Of a DNA stretch of 64,000 nt, positions 51,284-59,308 are shown in pieces. The stretch lies in NCBI GenBank assembly GCA_947449255.1, contig CANFQX010000003.1:62001-126000 (forward strand), in the 5' to 3' direction. The translations under genes were made by a program, and so were the position numbers. The notes beneath the pieces are model-generated. The model worked only from the letters and a program-made list of their open reading frames with translations, did not search any database and was not told where the DNA came from. How positions within the stretch are numbered: position 1 is the first letter of the stretch; each line of letters begins with the position of its first letter. The DNA comes from Pseudobdellovibrionaceae bacterium. Its GTDB lineage: Bacteria > Bdellovibrionota > Bdellovibrionia > Bdellovibrionales > Bdellovibrionaceae.

Positions 51284-51798
51284 TTTATAATATCCTTTGT
51301 GATTGTTGATAATTCTAAAAAATTGAAAACTCCTTTTTCGTCGACTTCAAAGCCGACATATTGGCAGGGTTCCCAGTGGGTGAATTTTGACTGTGACAGG
51401 TCAGTGTTAGATTCAATCAGATTCATAGCCTCGAGCAGCCAATCATAGTGCGAACACATGAAGATGATTTGATCCGGAGAATCAGTTTTTGCGGGAGTAG
51501 AGACTGAATGAAGAACTTCCTCGATACGACTGTGAAAATCCTGGGTGGATTCTCTGCTTTGATGTTCATTAAGAGCCTTGGAGGTTTTAATCGACAAACA
51601 AAGGTGTTTTGCGAGAGGACTTAAGGTGCTGTGGGCCCTTTTTTTTGGTGACGCCCAAAGCTCAGTCGGAGTCGGAAGGTTTTTATTTAATATTTGAGTC
51701 AACAACTGCGAAGCCTGGCTGTGGCCCTCAGCGCTAAGTTCAGGGTCATTTGAAAAACTGAATTCTTTTTGGGCATGGCGAAAGATGTAAATTTTCAT
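51280..51798 (-). CDS. Histidine phosphatase family protein (SixA-like)
   Basis: A 172-residue phosphohistidine-type phosphatase with an N-terminal FRHAQKEFS (an RHG-type motif with Ala/Gln in place of Gly/Glu), SAEGHSQASQLLTQI, and a later catalytic His in MCSHYDWLLEA. SixA-like members dephosphorylate His-containing phosphotransfer proteins. It is the first gene of a minus-strand pair with the FAH hydrolase, read away from a palindromic intergenic region. Confidence 0.82.
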   Translation of the reverse strand: MKIYIFRHAQKEFSFSNDPELSAEGHSQASQLLTQILNKNLPTPTELWASPKKRAHSTLSPLAKHLCLSIKTSKALNEHQSRESTQDFHSRIEEVLHSVSTPAKTDSPDQIIFMCSHYDWLLEAMNLIESNTDLSQSKFTHWEPCQYVGFEVDEKGVFNFLELSTITKDIIK

Positions 51799-51843
51799 GA
51801 AGCGGACTTCTGCCTTTCAGGAATTTGAACAGTTTGAGTTGAG

Positions 51844-51883
51844 TTCATGCTTTTTTGGTACAAATTTGTACCTTGAACATGAA
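51844..51883. promoter_or_regulatory. Nested palindromes in a divergent promoter region
   Basis: The perfect 16-base palindrome GGTACAAATTTGTACC (51857-51872) is flanked by TTCATG and CATGAA. It sits 58 bases from the minus-strand phosphatase start and 94 bases from the plus-strand zinc-ribbon gene. It is a good candidate operator for a dimeric repressor controlling both. Confidence 0.55.
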
Positions 51884-51965
51884 ATCACAAATTTTATGAG
51901 GACTCAAACGCTATTGAAAGAGTTCAGCTTGCCCTTTTTAAGCTCTCAGAGTAGGTTGTTTTGAT

Positions 51966-52454
51966 ATGGAAAATTCTTGCTGCATATGTTTAAAACCCAA
52001 GGCTACCTTAGAATGCGGAATCTGCAAAGAGGCCGTATGTAAGAAGTGCGCACTATTTTTGGATGAGGGAAGTTTTGCGTTTTTACCAAAAGTTCCTGAG
52101 TTGCTCTCCTATCAGGTGTATTGCAATCCCTGTTTTGAGGCCAGCGTAGCGCCTGCATTGGAAGACTACAATCAGACTATGGAACGAGCAAAACAAGTTG
52201 AGATTTATTATAAGGCCCAAGGCAAAGAGACCCGATTGTTAGATCGCCGAGAGCTGCCACTCAGCATTGCTGCTTGCCCAGATAGAGAAGAAGCCCTGTT
52301 AAGGCTTGCTTTTTTAGCCGTGAAGGCCAACTTTAGCGGGCTTATTGATGTCGAAATCATTGGGAAAAAAATCAGATCAGGTGCTTATCAAACACAAGAG
52401 TGGAGCGGCACCGGGATTCCAACTATTATTTCAGCGAAAAGGCTGTGTCGCTAA
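51966..52454 (+). CDS. Zinc-ribbon protein, hypothetical
   Basis: A 162-residue soluble protein. The N-terminal ~55 residues hold cysteines in pairs (CCIC, CGIC, CKKC and YCNPC), a double zinc-binding module of B-box/RING-like spacing. The C-terminal ~85 residues (LAFLAVKANFSGLIDVEII then YQTQEWSGTGIP) form a small alpha/beta domain reminiscent of YbjQ-type proteins. No name is certain. hslO starts 42 bases downstream, so it may share that transcript and act in redox or zinc stress. Confidence 0.72.
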   Translation: MENSCCICLKPKATLECGICKEAVCKKCALFLDEGSFAFLPKVPELLSYQVYCNPCFEASVAPALEDYNQTMERAKQVEIYYKAQGKETRLLDRRELPLSIAACPDREEALLRLAFLAVKANFSGLIDVEIIGKKIRSGAYQTQEWSGTGIPTIISAKRLCR

Positions 52455-52496
52455 ATCATCTTGTTTTCTAAGATGAAAAAAATCAGGGAGCACTCC

Positions 52497-53474
52497 ATGT
52501 CTAAGGATAACGCGAAGAGCACAGTCATCAAAAATGCCAATGAGTCAGCAAATGCTCAAGACCAAATCGTTGGCATCCATAAACAACGTGTGCATCGTTT
52601 TATATCAAAAGATTTAACTCTGAGAATGGCCTCTGTCGATGCGACCGAGGTTGTACGCCATATGCAAAAACTGCAGAAAACGGCACCTCTTCCCTCTATT
52701 GCTGTGGGTCGCAGTATGGTGGGGGCCTTGCTCTTGGCCTCTCATCTTAAAGAGGGCCAACTGGTGGGTCTCTTATTTCGGGGGAGTGGCGATTTAAAAA
52801 GTGTTTATGCGGAAGCCTCCTTCGGTGGTCAAGTGCGAGGATATACTCCTTACCCTCAGTATCACCCTGAAAATTACGACAAGGGTCTCAGTCTTAGAGA
52901 CGCTATGGGTATTGGATTATTGACTGTAGCAAGACATCAGCCTTTCCAAAAGCAGCCCTTCCACGGAACTGTTGAAATGGTCAGTGGTGAAATTGGAGAA
53001 GATATTGCCCACTATTTGCATCAGTCGCATCAAATTCGCTCTGTGGTCTCCTTGGCAGTCTATCTTGATGCTGATGGGAATATTGAAAAAGCGGGTGGTG
53101 TTTTGATCGAAGTCATGCCGGGAGTTGAAGAGTCAGTTGTTGATTTAATTCAAAGAAATTACGATGAAAAACGACCTAATGTTTCAAAAATGCTTTTGGC
53201 TGGTGCGACACCTCAGGATTTAATTCAACCCTTCATTGAAGGCATTGAATTTGAGGAGATTGAGCACAACTATCCAATAGAATATTTTTGCCCCTGCGTG
53301 AAAGAGCGGGTTGTTCGCGCCCTTGAGACTCTAGGCGTTTCAGAGCTACAGGACATTCTGGATAAAAAGGAAGCTGTTCATGTGACTTGTCAGGTCTGTG
53401 GGCGTCCCTATGAAGTCAGTCTCTTGGAAGTTGAGCAAGTCAAAATTTTGCTTGAAAGAGAATCCCTTCATTAG
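52497..53474 (+). CDS. hslO: Redox-regulated chaperone Hsp33
   Basis: A 325-residue Hsp33, a holdase activated by disulfide formation. The substrate-binding core has LLFRGSGDLKSVYAEASF and the VARHQPFQKQPFHGTVEM stretch. The redox switch uses Cys265 and Cys267 (CPC) with Cys298 and Cys301 (CQVC), binding zinc when reduced. The ATG at 52497 follows GGGAG. An upstream in-frame start at 52461 would remove that site. An N-terminal extension of ~30 polar residues is unusual but harmless. A terminator follows. Confidence 0.93.
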   Translation: MSKDNAKSTVIKNANESANAQDQIVGIHKQRVHRFISKDLTLRMASVDATEVVRHMQKLQKTAPLPSIAVGRSMVGALLLASHLKEGQLVGLLFRGSGDLKSVYAEASFGGQVRGYTPYPQYHPENYDKGLSLRDAMGIGLLTVARHQPFQKQPFHGTVEMVSGEIGEDIAHYLHQSHQIRSVVSLAVYLDADGNIEKAGGVLIEVMPGVEESVVDLIQRNYDEKRPNVSKMLLAGATPQDLIQPFIEGIEFEEIEHNYPIEYFCPCVKERVVRALETLGVSELQDILDKKEAVHVTCQVCGRPYEVSLLEVEQVKILLERESLH

Positions 53475-53502
53475 AAAAAGGAGCCCAGAGGGCCCTTTTT
53501 TT
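53475..53502 (+). terminator. Rho-independent terminator of hslO
   Basis: AAAAAGG and CCTTTTT plus GCCC/GGGC form a stem with one bulged A and the loop AGA, ending in seven T. Confidence 0.88.
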
Positions 53503-53524
53503 GTCGACCACAGTGCTCAAAGTT

Positions 53525-53552
53525 TTGACAGCACTTTAGTTGTTTCTATTCA
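53525..53552 (+). promoter_or_regulatory. Possible sigma-70 promoter
   Basis: A perfect TTGACA at 53525-53530 is followed 16 bases later by TATTCA, a weak -10. It lies about 200 bases upstream of the matrixin gene. Confidence 0.35.
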
Positions 53553-53748
53553 ATAGCTTAGCTCGAAAAAGGAGCGAGGCTTTTTGTTTTATTTCTAGAG
53601 TCTTAAGCCGCTCTGATTTTGTCTTTTTTTGAGACACATTCAAATCACCAAAAAATCCAAAGGGTTAGCTTGTGGGCAGAGGTCTCAAAAGTTGGTCCTT
53701 TTATTGAAGTGTACTTCGTTGTGCGAACAGCACAGGAGGTCTTAGCTC

Positions 53749-54375
53749 ATGTGGAAGTGGCTTGGGGCAATTATGCTCATCTTCATTTTATCAGTTCCCT
53801 TTGCTCTGCGATTGCGGGCAGCAAAGAGCCTTCCCGATTGTGGGTTTGTGCAAAACACCTATGGAGAGCGTGTTTCTTGGAAAAATGAAGGCCTTATTAC
53901 ACTGTATGTTCATGAGTCAGTGCCTCGTGAATACTATGGCGCTATTCAGTCCGCAGCTGCAACCTGGGAAAAAAGTATTGGACACAGGCTTTTTAGGCTG
54001 GTTATGGAACCCTTGGTCGGGACGTTTGTGCCCCATCAAGATGGTAAAAACATTATTTATTTTATGAATACATGGGAAGCCAATCGCCCCACCGAGCAAG
54101 CCCGAACGAGTATCTATTGGAACGGCGATCAAATTGTCGAGGCTGATATTCGGGTCAACAGTAAAGACTTTCAATTTTATTGGGCTTCAGGACAGTTTAA
54201 CCCATTAAAAGTAAATTTTGAGGCCTTGATTCTCCACGAGATGGGTCATGTCTTGGGACTTCGGCACAAAGACAATGCGGGATCTGTGATGGCAACATTT
54301 CTGCCTAGTGGGACAGATAGGGTCAGATTGGCCTCTGCGGATGCCAGTAATTTGCGGTGTGAGTATAAATTGTAA
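53749..54375 (+). CDS. Matrixin-like zinc metalloprotease
   Basis: A 208-residue M10-type metzincin. An N-terminal membrane or signal segment (WLGAIMLIFILSVPFAL) exports it. The zinc motif HEMGHVLGLRH uses His163, His167 and His173 with catalytic Glu164. A Met-turn (GSVMATFLPS) follows 10 residues on. No propeptide cysteine switch is obvious. It probably digests extracellular or periplasmic protein. AGGAGG precedes the ATG. A longer overlapping frame at 53619 is not credible. Confidence 0.87.
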   Translation: MWKWLGAIMLIFILSVPFALRLRAAKSLPDCGFVQNTYGERVSWKNEGLITLYVHESVPREYYGAIQSAAATWEKSIGHRLFRLVMEPLVGTFVPHQDGKNIIYFMNTWEANRPTEQARTSIYWNGDQIVEADIRVNSKDFQFYWASGQFNPLKVNFEALILHEMGHVLGLRHKDNAGSVMATFLPSGTDRVRLASADASNLRCEYKL

Positions 54376-54476
54376 GATTTTTAATTTTCCAATTTAAGTT
54401 TTTTTAAGTTGTAGAAGAGCAATTGTATTCAATAGACTTTCGGGTCTGCGCCAGATTTGGCAAAGGAGATAGCCAC

Positions 54477-54716
54477 ATGAGAATCAGCAATATCAAAGAC
54501 ACAATGGAAGAATCGTCAGTTTTCGAAGTGACCGTTTCATCATCAATGATGGACCCCGTAAGTCACAAAAGTTATCACGAAATGTCTGATGTTCCAGTCG
54601 TTGAAAGGGATGCGCTTTCGCAGTTGCATGCCAATCTTGCAGAGCTTGAAGATTTACAGGGAAGATTGTCATTTTTGATGAAAGAAGTTCGTTATTTGAT
54701 GAAGGTGCAAGTCTAA
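54477..54716 (+). CDS. Small hypothetical protein
   Basis: A 79-residue acidic protein with a C-terminal amphipathic helix (LSQLHANLAELEDLQGRLSF) that may dimerise. It resembles no family I know. AAAGGAGA precedes the ATG at 54477, and the upstream in-frame codon at 54423 has no ribosome-binding site. It ends one base from the convergent coiled-coil gene. Confidence 0.65.
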   Translation: MRISNIKDTMEESSVFEVTVSSSMMDPVSHKSYHEMSDVPVVERDALSQLHANLAELEDLQGRLSFLMKEVRYLMKVQV

Positions 54717-56015
54717 CTAGGCCTTCCGGCTGAAGCCCTTATCACTTCCTTTGTCGCCATTAAATATGGGAATATGATAGATCACATAATCTCCATCACG
54801 TTCTCTGGTCATTCCCTCTGTGAGTATACGTTTTTCGAAAGGGAAGTCCTCTCGAAAAGATTGATAGCTGTTTGTACTGACGGATTTGTTCTCTTCTTCA
54901 ATTTTATCTTTAAAAGCCCGTTGCCCAGAGATGGTGGCGCGATCTTTTTCAATGCTCACTTTAATGATGTCTTTTTCGTGTTCAGGCACAAAAGCTTTTA
55001 GGACATAAAAATTTCCATTTTCGCTGAGTTCGCTTCCGCGATTTTCAATCTTATAAAATGGATCTGATTCTCGATTGTGATATTTTTCAGTCGTTTGAAT
55101 GAATTTTTTTTGAACTTCTCTGGTCTGCTTATCATAGCGTTCTTTTTGAATTTGCAGAGACTCCTTATGGGCATCTTCTGTTTTTTGATAGGTAGACTGA
55201 AAATGATCGTTTTGCGTATCTAGGTGGTTTTGATAGGCTTCCTTGTTGTGAGTTAAGCGATTTGAATATTCATTATTTAAATGCTGTTCTTTATCAGTCC
55301 ACTGATTTTTTATTTTTTCGTATCGTTTGGTTCCATTTTGTTCAACATTCTGAATCTTCTTTTCTTGATTTGTTTTCTCTTGCGCTATAACTTTGAGGCC
55401 TTTTTCGTGGAGGCCTTCAAAATCCTTTTCATTGCGAGTACGCAGTTTTTCTTCGCTGACATGGCCTCTTTGGATTTCGGTATCTAAAGATTTCTCGTTT
55501 TGTTCACGCTGTTGGCCCAGTCTTTTTTCACTGAATTGATTCATATCTTTTAGGTCAGTATTGAATTTTTGCTTTGCCTTTTGGATCTCCGAGTTCGATT
55601 GCTCGCGCAGACTGCCGATTTGATTCTGAGCACGTTCTTTTTCTTCATTTATGGTCGCATGAGTTTTTTGCTTTGTTTCGGCAATCCAACGCTCACGCTG
55701 CTCGATGGAATCATTCAGTTTTTCTTCAAAACCTTTTTTCATCGCCGTCGTGCGAGAGTTGTAGGCTTCTTTAATTTTTTGGCTTTTATCATTGGCCAAG
55801 TCTATGTTTTTTCGCTGACTGTCTTGAATGTGATTGATAGCAGCTTCATTGGTTTCCTGAACATTTTCTTTTTTATTTGTATAATAACCTTGGAGCTCAT
55901 TGATTTGGGCTTCGTTTTCTTTAGTGACGGCCTTTTTTTTACGCGTGAAATCGCTCTGGATATCACCGAGTTCTGATTGCTGAGATTTTCGCGTTGAAGC
56001 ATCCACTGAAGACAT
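54717..56015 (-). CDS. Long coiled coil fused to an Hsp20-like alpha-crystallin domain
   Basis: A 432-residue protein. Residues about 1-315 are continuous charged heptad-type coiled coil, rich in Gln/Glu/Lys/Asn, with no hydrophobic membrane segment. The last ~110 residues look like an alpha-crystallin domain: FYVLKAFVPEHEKDIIKVSI followed by EKDRATISGQRAF, then FPFEKRIL and YVIYHIPIFN. Small heat-shock proteins bind unfolding clients, so this is probably a filament- or oligomer-forming chaperone variant. That role is inference. A separate canonical Hsp20 is encoded at 41425. The ATG at 56015 seems the only sensible start. Confidence 0.78.
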   Translation of the reverse strand: MSSVDASTRKSQQSELGDIQSDFTRKKKAVTKENEAQINELQGYYTNKKENVQETNEAAINHIQDSQRKNIDLANDKSQKIKEAYNSRTTAMKKGFEEKLNDSIEQRERWIAETKQKTHATINEEKERAQNQIGSLREQSNSEIQKAKQKFNTDLKDMNQFSEKRLGQQREQNEKSLDTEIQRGHVSEEKLRTRNEKDFEGLHEKGLKVIAQEKTNQEKKIQNVEQNGTKRYEKIKNQWTDKEQHLNNEYSNRLTHNKEAYQNHLDTQNDHFQSTYQKTEDAHKESLQIQKERYDKQTREVQKKFIQTTEKYHNRESDPFYKIENRGSELSENGNFYVLKAFVPEHEKDIIKVSIEKDRATISGQRAFKDKIEEENKSVSTNSYQSFREDFPFEKRILTEGMTRERDGDYVIYHIPIFNGDKGSDKGFSRKA

Positions 56016-56046
56016 GCTTTGATTGTATCAAATAGAGACAGCTTTC

Positions 56047-56412
56047 TTAAGGTTCCGTGCTGTTGGGCTGCGTAATCTGGTCCTTGGCGGGGGATGTTAT
56101 TGCTAAATTGGGATTAGGGCAGTGCGGTTTGAAATTATCAGTCCTGCCGCGGCAGCGCCAAGAAGTGTAGTAAGTGATTTCCTCATCAGGAGCCACTGAG
56201 TAATAGTAGGGATACTGAATATTGTCTAAAGTGCTTTCGATCAGCCTAAAGTCGGGCGGATCAAGAGGCGCCGGGGGTTGGTTTTTATCGAGGGGTGGCG
56301 CGGCGATTTCTTTTTTTGTTAATTTTAATACAAAAACCCTGTACTCGGCTTTTGCGAAGCTGAAAGATTGCAAGGTCATTAGAATTAGTGCCGCCGACAA
56401 AAGTCTCATCAC
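56047..56412 (-). CDS. Small exported hypothetical protein
   Basis: A 121-residue protein with a signal peptide (MMRLLSAALILMTLQSFSFA, cleavage near AKA). The mature part is Pro-rich (APPLDKNQPPAPLDPPDF) with two cysteines near the C-terminus (WRCRGRTDNFKPHC) that could pair. It contains a tyrosine-rich stretch (YPYYYSVAPDEEITYYTSW). No known family. It lies between two other minus-strand small genes. Confidence 0.72.
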   Translation of the reverse strand: MMRLLSAALILMTLQSFSFAKAEYRVFVLKLTKKEIAAPPLDKNQPPAPLDPPDFRLIESTLDNIQYPYYYSVAPDEEITYYTSWRCRGRTDNFKPHCPNPNLAITSPAKDQITQPNSTEP

Positions 56413-56448
56413 TTGGCATATCGGTGAGACTTTGAATTTAGTTAAATA

Positions 56449-56772
56449 TTAATGCTCATGCTCGTGATTGGCGCGGACGGTATTTTCAACAATATGAAAG
56501 TAGGCTCTCACTAGGATATGATAGGACTCCACATCAAGGGCTTGCAAATAGGCCATTTTCTCGAAGTAGGACCTTTTTGTGATGAGTTCTGTCATCATAT
56601 CCTGAACCTTTTTCATTTTATCTGGGCTATAGAAGTCTTTGTCATCTGTGACTTCACTTAAAACTTTAGCTATGGATTTGTTGTCAAAGAGAACATGAAT
56701 GCCCATTGCTGAGTGAGAAAGCAAAGATTCCATTCGTTCCATGCTGGATTCTTGTAGATTTGCAAGAGTCAA
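56449..56772 (-). CDS. Small helical protein with His-rich tail
   Basis: A 107-residue helical protein ending ANHEHEH, a possible metal-binding tail. No family was recognised. The start is taken as a TTG at 56772 because GAGGAG lies six bases upstream; the first in-frame ATG is at 56742 without such a site. The leader just upstream contains four AGATCT palindromes. Confidence 0.6.
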   Translation of the reverse strand: MTLANLQESSMERMESLLSHSAMGIHVLFDNKSIAKVLSEVTDDKDFYSPDKMKKVQDMMTELITKRSYFEKMAYLQALDVESYHILVRAYFHIVENTVRANHEHEH

Positions 56773-56788
56773 AAGGGTCTCCTCTGTG

Positions 56789-56827
56789 AGATCTAAGAGA
56801 TCTAAAGTGAGATCTATGGTAAGATCT
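56789..56827. repeat. Four AGATCT palindromes in a gene leader
   Basis: AGATCT occurs at 56789, 56798, 56810 and 56822, with spacings of 9, 12 and 12 bases, each within TAGATCT or GAGATCT. The array lies directly upstream of the minus-strand small gene starting at 56772. Confidence 0.8.
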
Positions 56828-57010
56828 AAAACGCCTTATAATTGGTCAAAATGATTCGTTTGATTATGGTGTGGTTTATTCATCACTCAGGCAAGGGTAA
56901 AAAATAATAAGCATAATAATGACGAGGTCTGTCGTGTGCATTCTTTTATAGTTGTTGTAGAAGCAGAATGTCCAGATACTAGAGAGGCAAATAAAGGAAT
57001 CACAAAAAAT

Positions 57011-57955
57011 ATGGCAAAGGCAAAATTTAAGGCAAGGACATCGGCAAGCTCTAAAACCTCGGCGGCGTCGAGTCTGAAAACCAAGGCAAAGGTCAAGCCA
57101 AAGTCAAAGGCCAAGCCTTTAGCAAAAACAAGGCAATCAGAAGGCAAAGAGCTTATTTTAGTGGACGAAAAAGCAGGTCTTATTTTTGAAAATGAAAATT
57201 CTCTTTTTGGCTATTTTAAACCAACAATCGACATGCTTGAGGAAGAGTACCAATCCTTGCGCTCGGCCGATGATTTTAATGATGAAGAGCAAATTTCAAA
57301 AGAGCACTACATTGAATCCTGCTTAGATGATCCGGATGAGATCTGGCTTGATGACAAAGCCAAAAGTGAGACGCCAGTTCATATTTTTATAAAGGAGATT
57401 GTTGAAGGTGATACGGCCTTTAAATATATCGCCTTAGCCTATGTCACTGTTGAAGATGAATATCCAACTTTCGTTTACCTTCATTTTCCAAGTAAAGACA
57501 GTCGCTTGTGGCAGAATTACCAACGCGGCGAATTGGTTTTTGATCGGGAGTATGAAAAAGCAGCCATCGCGGGAATCGAAGGGGATGCCTTGCTTGAAGG
57601 TGATAGTCTGGCAATCGGCCTTTATCATGCGATGATAAAGGTTCGCAGTGAAAAAGATATTCCGCCGGAGGAATTTAAAAATTTTGCAGACCTGCGTGAT
57701 GAAACCATTGAATCCGCAGATGAAATATGGCGAAAAAATGATCTTGAGGGAAATATTTTAGTCAGTTTCATTAAAGAATTTCCAGATCATGAGGTTAAAG
57801 ATCTCACTTACATAGCTGTGACTCAAGAAGACGAGGGTTCGAATGTTCACTCTTTGCTGTTTTCATTTCCCACCTCGGATAACGCCCTCGTGGATCGTTA
57901 TAGACAAGGGGATAATTTGCAGGCGGAAGAAGTCAGTCATGAATCTTCCCACTAG
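57011..57955 (+). CDS. Protein with duplicated ~90-residue domain and Lys/Ala-rich N-terminus
   Basis: A 314-residue protein. The first ~45 residues are Lys/Ala/Ser repeats of histone-H1-like character (KTKAKVKPKSKAKPLAKTR). Two copies of one domain follow at about residues 100-190 and 225-310. Shared blocks are DPDEIW/SADEIW, IFIKE/SFIKE, YIALAYVTVEDE/YIAVTQEDEG, LHFPSKDS/FSFPTSDN and YQRGE/YRQGD. The DEIW pattern faintly recalls PBECR-type RNase-like domains; this is only a hint. The ATG at 57011 is preferred to an in-frame GTG at 56936. An MFS transporter gene starts 15 bases downstream. Confidence 0.7.
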   Translation: MAKAKFKARTSASSKTSAASSLKTKAKVKPKSKAKPLAKTRQSEGKELILVDEKAGLIFENENSLFGYFKPTIDMLEEEYQSLRSADDFNDEEQISKEHYIESCLDDPDEIWLDDKAKSETPVHIFIKEIVEGDTAFKYIALAYVTVEDEYPTFVYLHFPSKDSRLWQNYQRGELVFDREYEKAAIAGIEGDALLEGDSLAIGLYHAMIKVRSEKDIPPEEFKNFADLRDETIESADEIWRKNDLEGNILVSFIKEFPDHEVKDLTYIAVTQEDEGSNVHSLLFSFPTSDNALVDRYRQGDNLQAEEVSHESSH

Positions 57956-57970
57956 GTTGTTGTTGAACTC

Positions 57971-59122
57971 ATGATTTGGCCTTATATATTCATTTCCTAT
58001 TTGAGTCTTTTTGTTTTTGGACTTTGTGATAATGTGCGTGGGCCTCTGTTTCCAGAGATTATGAAAGACTTTGGTGTGAGCGATTCTATTGGTTCCTTGA
58101 TGTATGCCTTGAGCTCAATTTCAGGATTTATTTCAAGTTATTTGGTCAGGCATTTATTGCGTCGATACAACCGTTTGAGTGTTTTGCAGGGAGGGGCCGT
58201 TGCATTGATTATTTCAATGTTAGGCATGTCGCTTTCTCCAAACTTTAAAGTCTTTCTTGCCTGTAGTTTTGTCTTTGGATTGAGTTTGGGCATCATTGGG
58301 TTGATACCTAATATATTAGTTCCCCTAGGGGCGAGTTCTGAAAAAAAACAACAACTGTTGGCTGGTCTTCATGCCATGTATGGTGTGGCTAGTTTTTTGT
58401 CACCTTTGTTGGCCGCAGGTATTCAATGGCTGACGGGGACCTGGCGGTGGACATTTGTCGTTGCCGGGATTGCACCTTTGGGTTTGTTTTTGTATTCGCT
58501 GCATTCAAGTCATGGGGATTTGCATCAGAAATCTGAAATCACTGCTGAATTTCGTAAGTTGAATCGCAAAATGAATTTAAAGCCTCAAGTGTTTATGGCC
58601 TTAATGTTAAGTTTTTGTGTTGCTGCTGAAATCTTAATTTCCTCCAGGCTTGCCTTATACATGCGAAGGGTTTGGAATTTAGACATGGAGCATGCAAGTC
58701 TTTATGTAACCTATTTTTTTATGAGCATGCTTTTCGGAAGACTCTTGTTCGCTTTTGTGAAATTCCCGTTGAGTGTTCGACGTCAGCTCTCCTGGTCCTT
58801 GGTCGGGTCAGTTTGTTGTCTATTGGCGGGCATTCACTTGCATCCAATTTTTATTTCCCTTGTGGGGTTCACTGTCGCTCCATTTTATCCTTTGTCTATT
58901 GCTTGGATTTCAACCAAATTTCCTCAGGACCTAGATTCAGCAGTTTCTTATATGATGACCATAGACTCGGTGATGTTGGTTGTGATGCATTTGCTTGTGG
59001 GGCAAGTGACGGATCATTTTGGGATAGGTAAAGCGCTTTATTTGGCTCCAATCTTTTTTCTGCTGTCCTTTATATTGGTAAACGCGTTTGAAGCTATTTT
59101 TGAGCGAAATCGACCAATTTAA
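57971..59122 (+). CDS. MFS transporter
   Basis: A 383-residue protein with 12 predicted helices and the MFS inter-helix signature variants (YLVRHLLRRYNRLSVLQGG; FGRLLFAFVKFP). The N-terminal helix has an acidic residue pair near the cytoplasmic side (LCDNVRGPLFPEIMKDFG), as in sugar-transporting FucP-like or YfkF-type members. The substrate is unknown. It begins 15 bases after the duplicated-domain gene and may share its transcript. Confidence 0.87.
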   Translation: MIWPYIFISYLSLFVFGLCDNVRGPLFPEIMKDFGVSDSIGSLMYALSSISGFISSYLVRHLLRRYNRLSVLQGGAVALIISMLGMSLSPNFKVFLACSFVFGLSLGIIGLIPNILVPLGASSEKKQQLLAGLHAMYGVASFLSPLLAAGIQWLTGTWRWTFVVAGIAPLGLFLYSLHSSHGDLHQKSEITAEFRKLNRKMNLKPQVFMALMLSFCVAAEILISSRLALYMRRVWNLDMEHASLYVTYFFMSMLFGRLLFAFVKFPLSVRRQLSWSLVGSVCCLLAGIHLHPIFISLVGFTVAPFYPLSIAWISTKFPQDLDSAVSYMMTIDSVMLVVMHLLVGQVTDHFGIGKALYLAPIFFLLSFILVNAFEAIFERNRPI

Positions 59123-59130
59123 TTCTGGCC

Positions 59131-59157
59131 TTTAGTATTTCATCGAAGCTCCGATAA
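59131..59157 (+). promoter_or_regulatory. Possible FliA (sigma-28) promoter before MCP gene
   Basis: TTTAGTAT, 11 bases, then TCCGATAA. The -10 matches seven of eight bases and the -35 five of eight. It lies about 150 bases upstream of the chemotaxis receptor gene, a class usually transcribed by FliA. Confidence 0.4.
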
Positions 59158-59308
59158 TTAAGTCTGTGGATCATCAGATCTCGCTAAGCTCATGGGTAAG
59201 TTCTTACTGACCAGAGGGTAGCAGTGCTTGTGACCCTGATTATAACTTAAATAAAATTTAATTTAAACGAAGACTAATTAATCGAACTTGATAGAGAGGT
59301 AATAGGGA

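Noticed and set aside
53619-53888. 89-residue open frame overlapping the matrixin start
   Set aside because: No ribosome-binding site, and it overlaps the well-supported protease gene in another frame.
55569-55976. Plus-strand hydrophobic frames opposite the coiled-coil gene
   Set aside because: Antisense of Glu/Lys/Gln-rich codons gives Phe/Leu-rich artefacts; no start signals.
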